From the NCBI GenBank assembly GCA_964504565.1, contig CAZDEY010000015.1, positions 30,196-94,195 of the forward strand: DNA of 64,000 nt, given 5' to 3'. Under the pieces are notes generated by a model that was not told where the DNA came from, did not search any database, and saw nothing but the letters and a program-made list of their open reading frames with translations. Shown one piece after another: positions 63,207 to 64,000 of this stretch. A program made the translations under genes and the position numbers. The stretch is from Cesiribacter sp964504565. GTDB lineage: Bacteria > Bacteroidota > Bacteroidia > Cytophagales > Cyclobacteriaceae. Position 1 is the stretch's first letter; each line of letters opens with the position of its first letter.

Positions 63207-63899
63207 ATGAAAAAATTTAGCCTATTACTACTAGCCTGTTTTAGCATAAGCCTGGGGGCTTTTGCCCAGTACAAAGCCGAATCTAAAGTCAACCCTTCAT
63301 TCGGTTTACGCGCCGGATATAATTACGCCACCTGGGGCGGCCAGTCCGTTGAGGATTTTGCCAACTTGGGCGATCAGTTTGGTGCATTTCAGACCGAAGC
63401 GGTTTCCGGTTTCCACGCCGGCGGGTATGTAAATCTGCCTATCGGCCAAAACTTCTCTATTGAGCCGGGTATACAATACAGCCAAAAAGGTATACGCGTA
63501 TCACAAGCTTTTATTGGTGAAAACAGCAGTATTGGATTCCTCAATCCCCGCTTGGATGTAACCAGCCGCATGCAGTATTTAGATGCCCCTATTTTAGCTA
63601 AAGTAACTACCAACCAGGGTTTTCAGGTATACGCTGGTCCGCAGTTTAGCTATTTACTTAATCAAGATGCAATTGTAGAGGGCGGAATCTTAGGTTTTAG
63701 CTACGAGCAGGATTTTGAGCTTAACCGGGGGTTCCGAAAGTTTGATGTGGGCTTAACCGCCGGCCTTGGCTACCAACTGCTTAACGGGTTAAATTTTAAT
63801 GTGGGCTATGACTACGGCCTAAACTCTTTGGATGAAGGCAATAGCAATGTAAAAGCCTACAATCGGGTAGTTAAAGTTTCAGTAGGCTACCAATTTTAG
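63207..63899 (+). CDS. Outer-membrane beta-barrel (porin-like) protein
   Basis: A 230-residue protein with a signal peptide ending AFAQ. Repeated amphipathic strands (GYVNLPIGQNFSIEPGIQYSQKG; GLGYQLLNGLNFNVGYDYGL) and a C-terminal aromatic YQF indicate the PorT/outer-membrane barrel family common in Bacteroidota. It is monocistronic with a terminator 28 bp later. Function not assignable. Confidence 0.85.
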   Translation: MKKFSLLLLACFSISLGAFAQYKAESKVNPSFGLRAGYNYATWGGQSVEDFANLGDQFGAFQTEAVSGFHAGGYVNLPIGQNFSIEPGIQYSQKGIRVSQAFIGENSSIGFLNPRLDVTSRMQYLDAPILAKVTTNQGFQVYAGPQFSYLLNQDAIVEGGILGFSYEQDFELNRGFRKFDVGLTAGLGYQLLNGLNFNVGYDYGLNSLDEGNSNVKAYNRVVKVSVGYQF

Positions 63900-63926
63900 G
63901 TAAGTGTACTACCCACCTCTGATGCG

Positions 63927-63957
63927 AAAGCCCCTTCAAATTGAAGGGGCTTTTTTT
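63927..63957 (+). terminator. Terminator of the barrel protein gene
   Basis: AAAGCCCCTTCAA pairs with TTGAAGGGGCTTT across a very short loop, followed by a T-run of seven, 28 bp past the stop. Confidence 0.9.
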
Positions 63958-63964
63958 ATATATA

Positions 63965-64000
63965 TGACTCGTCCTAAAATAGGTTGACACAAAGTTAACT
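63965..64000. mobile_element. Possible insertion-sequence end at the window edge
   Basis: The last 36 bases open with TGACTCGTCCTAAAATAGG and continue TTGACAC. From memory this resembles terminal inverted repeats of IS3-type elements in Bacteroidota, and it starts right after a terminator. No transposase frame is within the window, so this is tentative. Confidence 0.25.

Noticed and set aside
1..64000. CRISPR arrays, tRNA or rRNA genes
   Set aside because: No regularly spaced repeats, cloverleaf-like or rRNA-like segments were seen on either strand.

Overview
The window reads as chromosomal DNA of a Bacteroidota bacterium, most likely of the Cytophagales (possibly Hymenobacteraceae-like; this is inference from gene content, no marker phylogeny was run). 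Supporting signs are the gliding genes gldA/gldF/gldG, families largely confined to this phylum (IPExxxVDY protein, DUF2851, DUF4199, YkuD_2-type transpeptidase-like proteins, S46 dipeptidyl-peptidase, DUF2490), the acpP-fabF-rnc block, and short intergenic regions with few Shine-Dalgarno sequences. No rRNA, tRNA or CRISPR was recognised. Three runs of exactly ten N (11296, 35053, 47619) are assembly gaps inside genes. In two of them the placeholder length breaks the reading frame, so one hybrid kinase and one DUF2851 gene look split although each is a single gene.

Layout. 1-4813 (minus): PNP, DinB-like, SDR, then gldA-gldF-gldG, with gldG running off the left edge. 4899-14273 is a loose, gene-poor, accessory-looking region: FMN reductase, a secreted Cys/His protein, a small basic exported protein, a front-end fatty-acid desaturase, a xenorhodopsin-type microbial rhodopsin, an exported beta-carbonic anhydrase with a DUF2490 outer-membrane protein, a second small basic exported protein whose C-terminal tail matches the first, and an exported M24 peptidase. 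14317-21005 is signalling: a frameshifted small gene, an unknown cytoplasmic protein coupled to a TPR sensor kinase (probable CTG start), a TMEM175-like channel, an exported unknown, and an ECF sigma/anti-sigma pair. 21099-36908 holds a M16 lipoprotein protease, a FAD oxidoreductase, DUF721, two tandem YkuD_2 proteins, an ABC-F ATPase, uridine phosphorylase, trhO, and a minus-strand operon pyrF-DUF2851-membrane protein (frameshifted)-acyltransferase. A 50-residue membrane protein at 36756-36908 is also present.

37039-44766 covers envelope and polysaccharide functions (YfhO, flippase, glycosyltransferase) plus pfkA, a LemA-like protein and miaA. 44846-51050 is a plus-strand operon: PAS/GAF hybrid kinase with receiver and Hpt domains, a stand-alone receiver, an 89-residue unknown, an MBL hydrolase and an NFACT (Rqc2-like) protein. 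51047-63899 is housekeeping: zincless Fpg/Nei glycosylase, pyruvate kinase, IPExxxVDY, acpP, fabF, rnc, nadE, lgt, a BamA-superfamily protein, a DPP7-type S46 peptidase and a porin-like barrel. The last 36 bases resemble an insertion-sequence end.

The least explained parts are the two small exported proteins sharing the tail VSKPTSKRKARRAKT, the rhodopsin with the D-S-A / Pro / Asn residue set, and the 121-residue protein coupled through a CTGA overlap to the TPR kinase.
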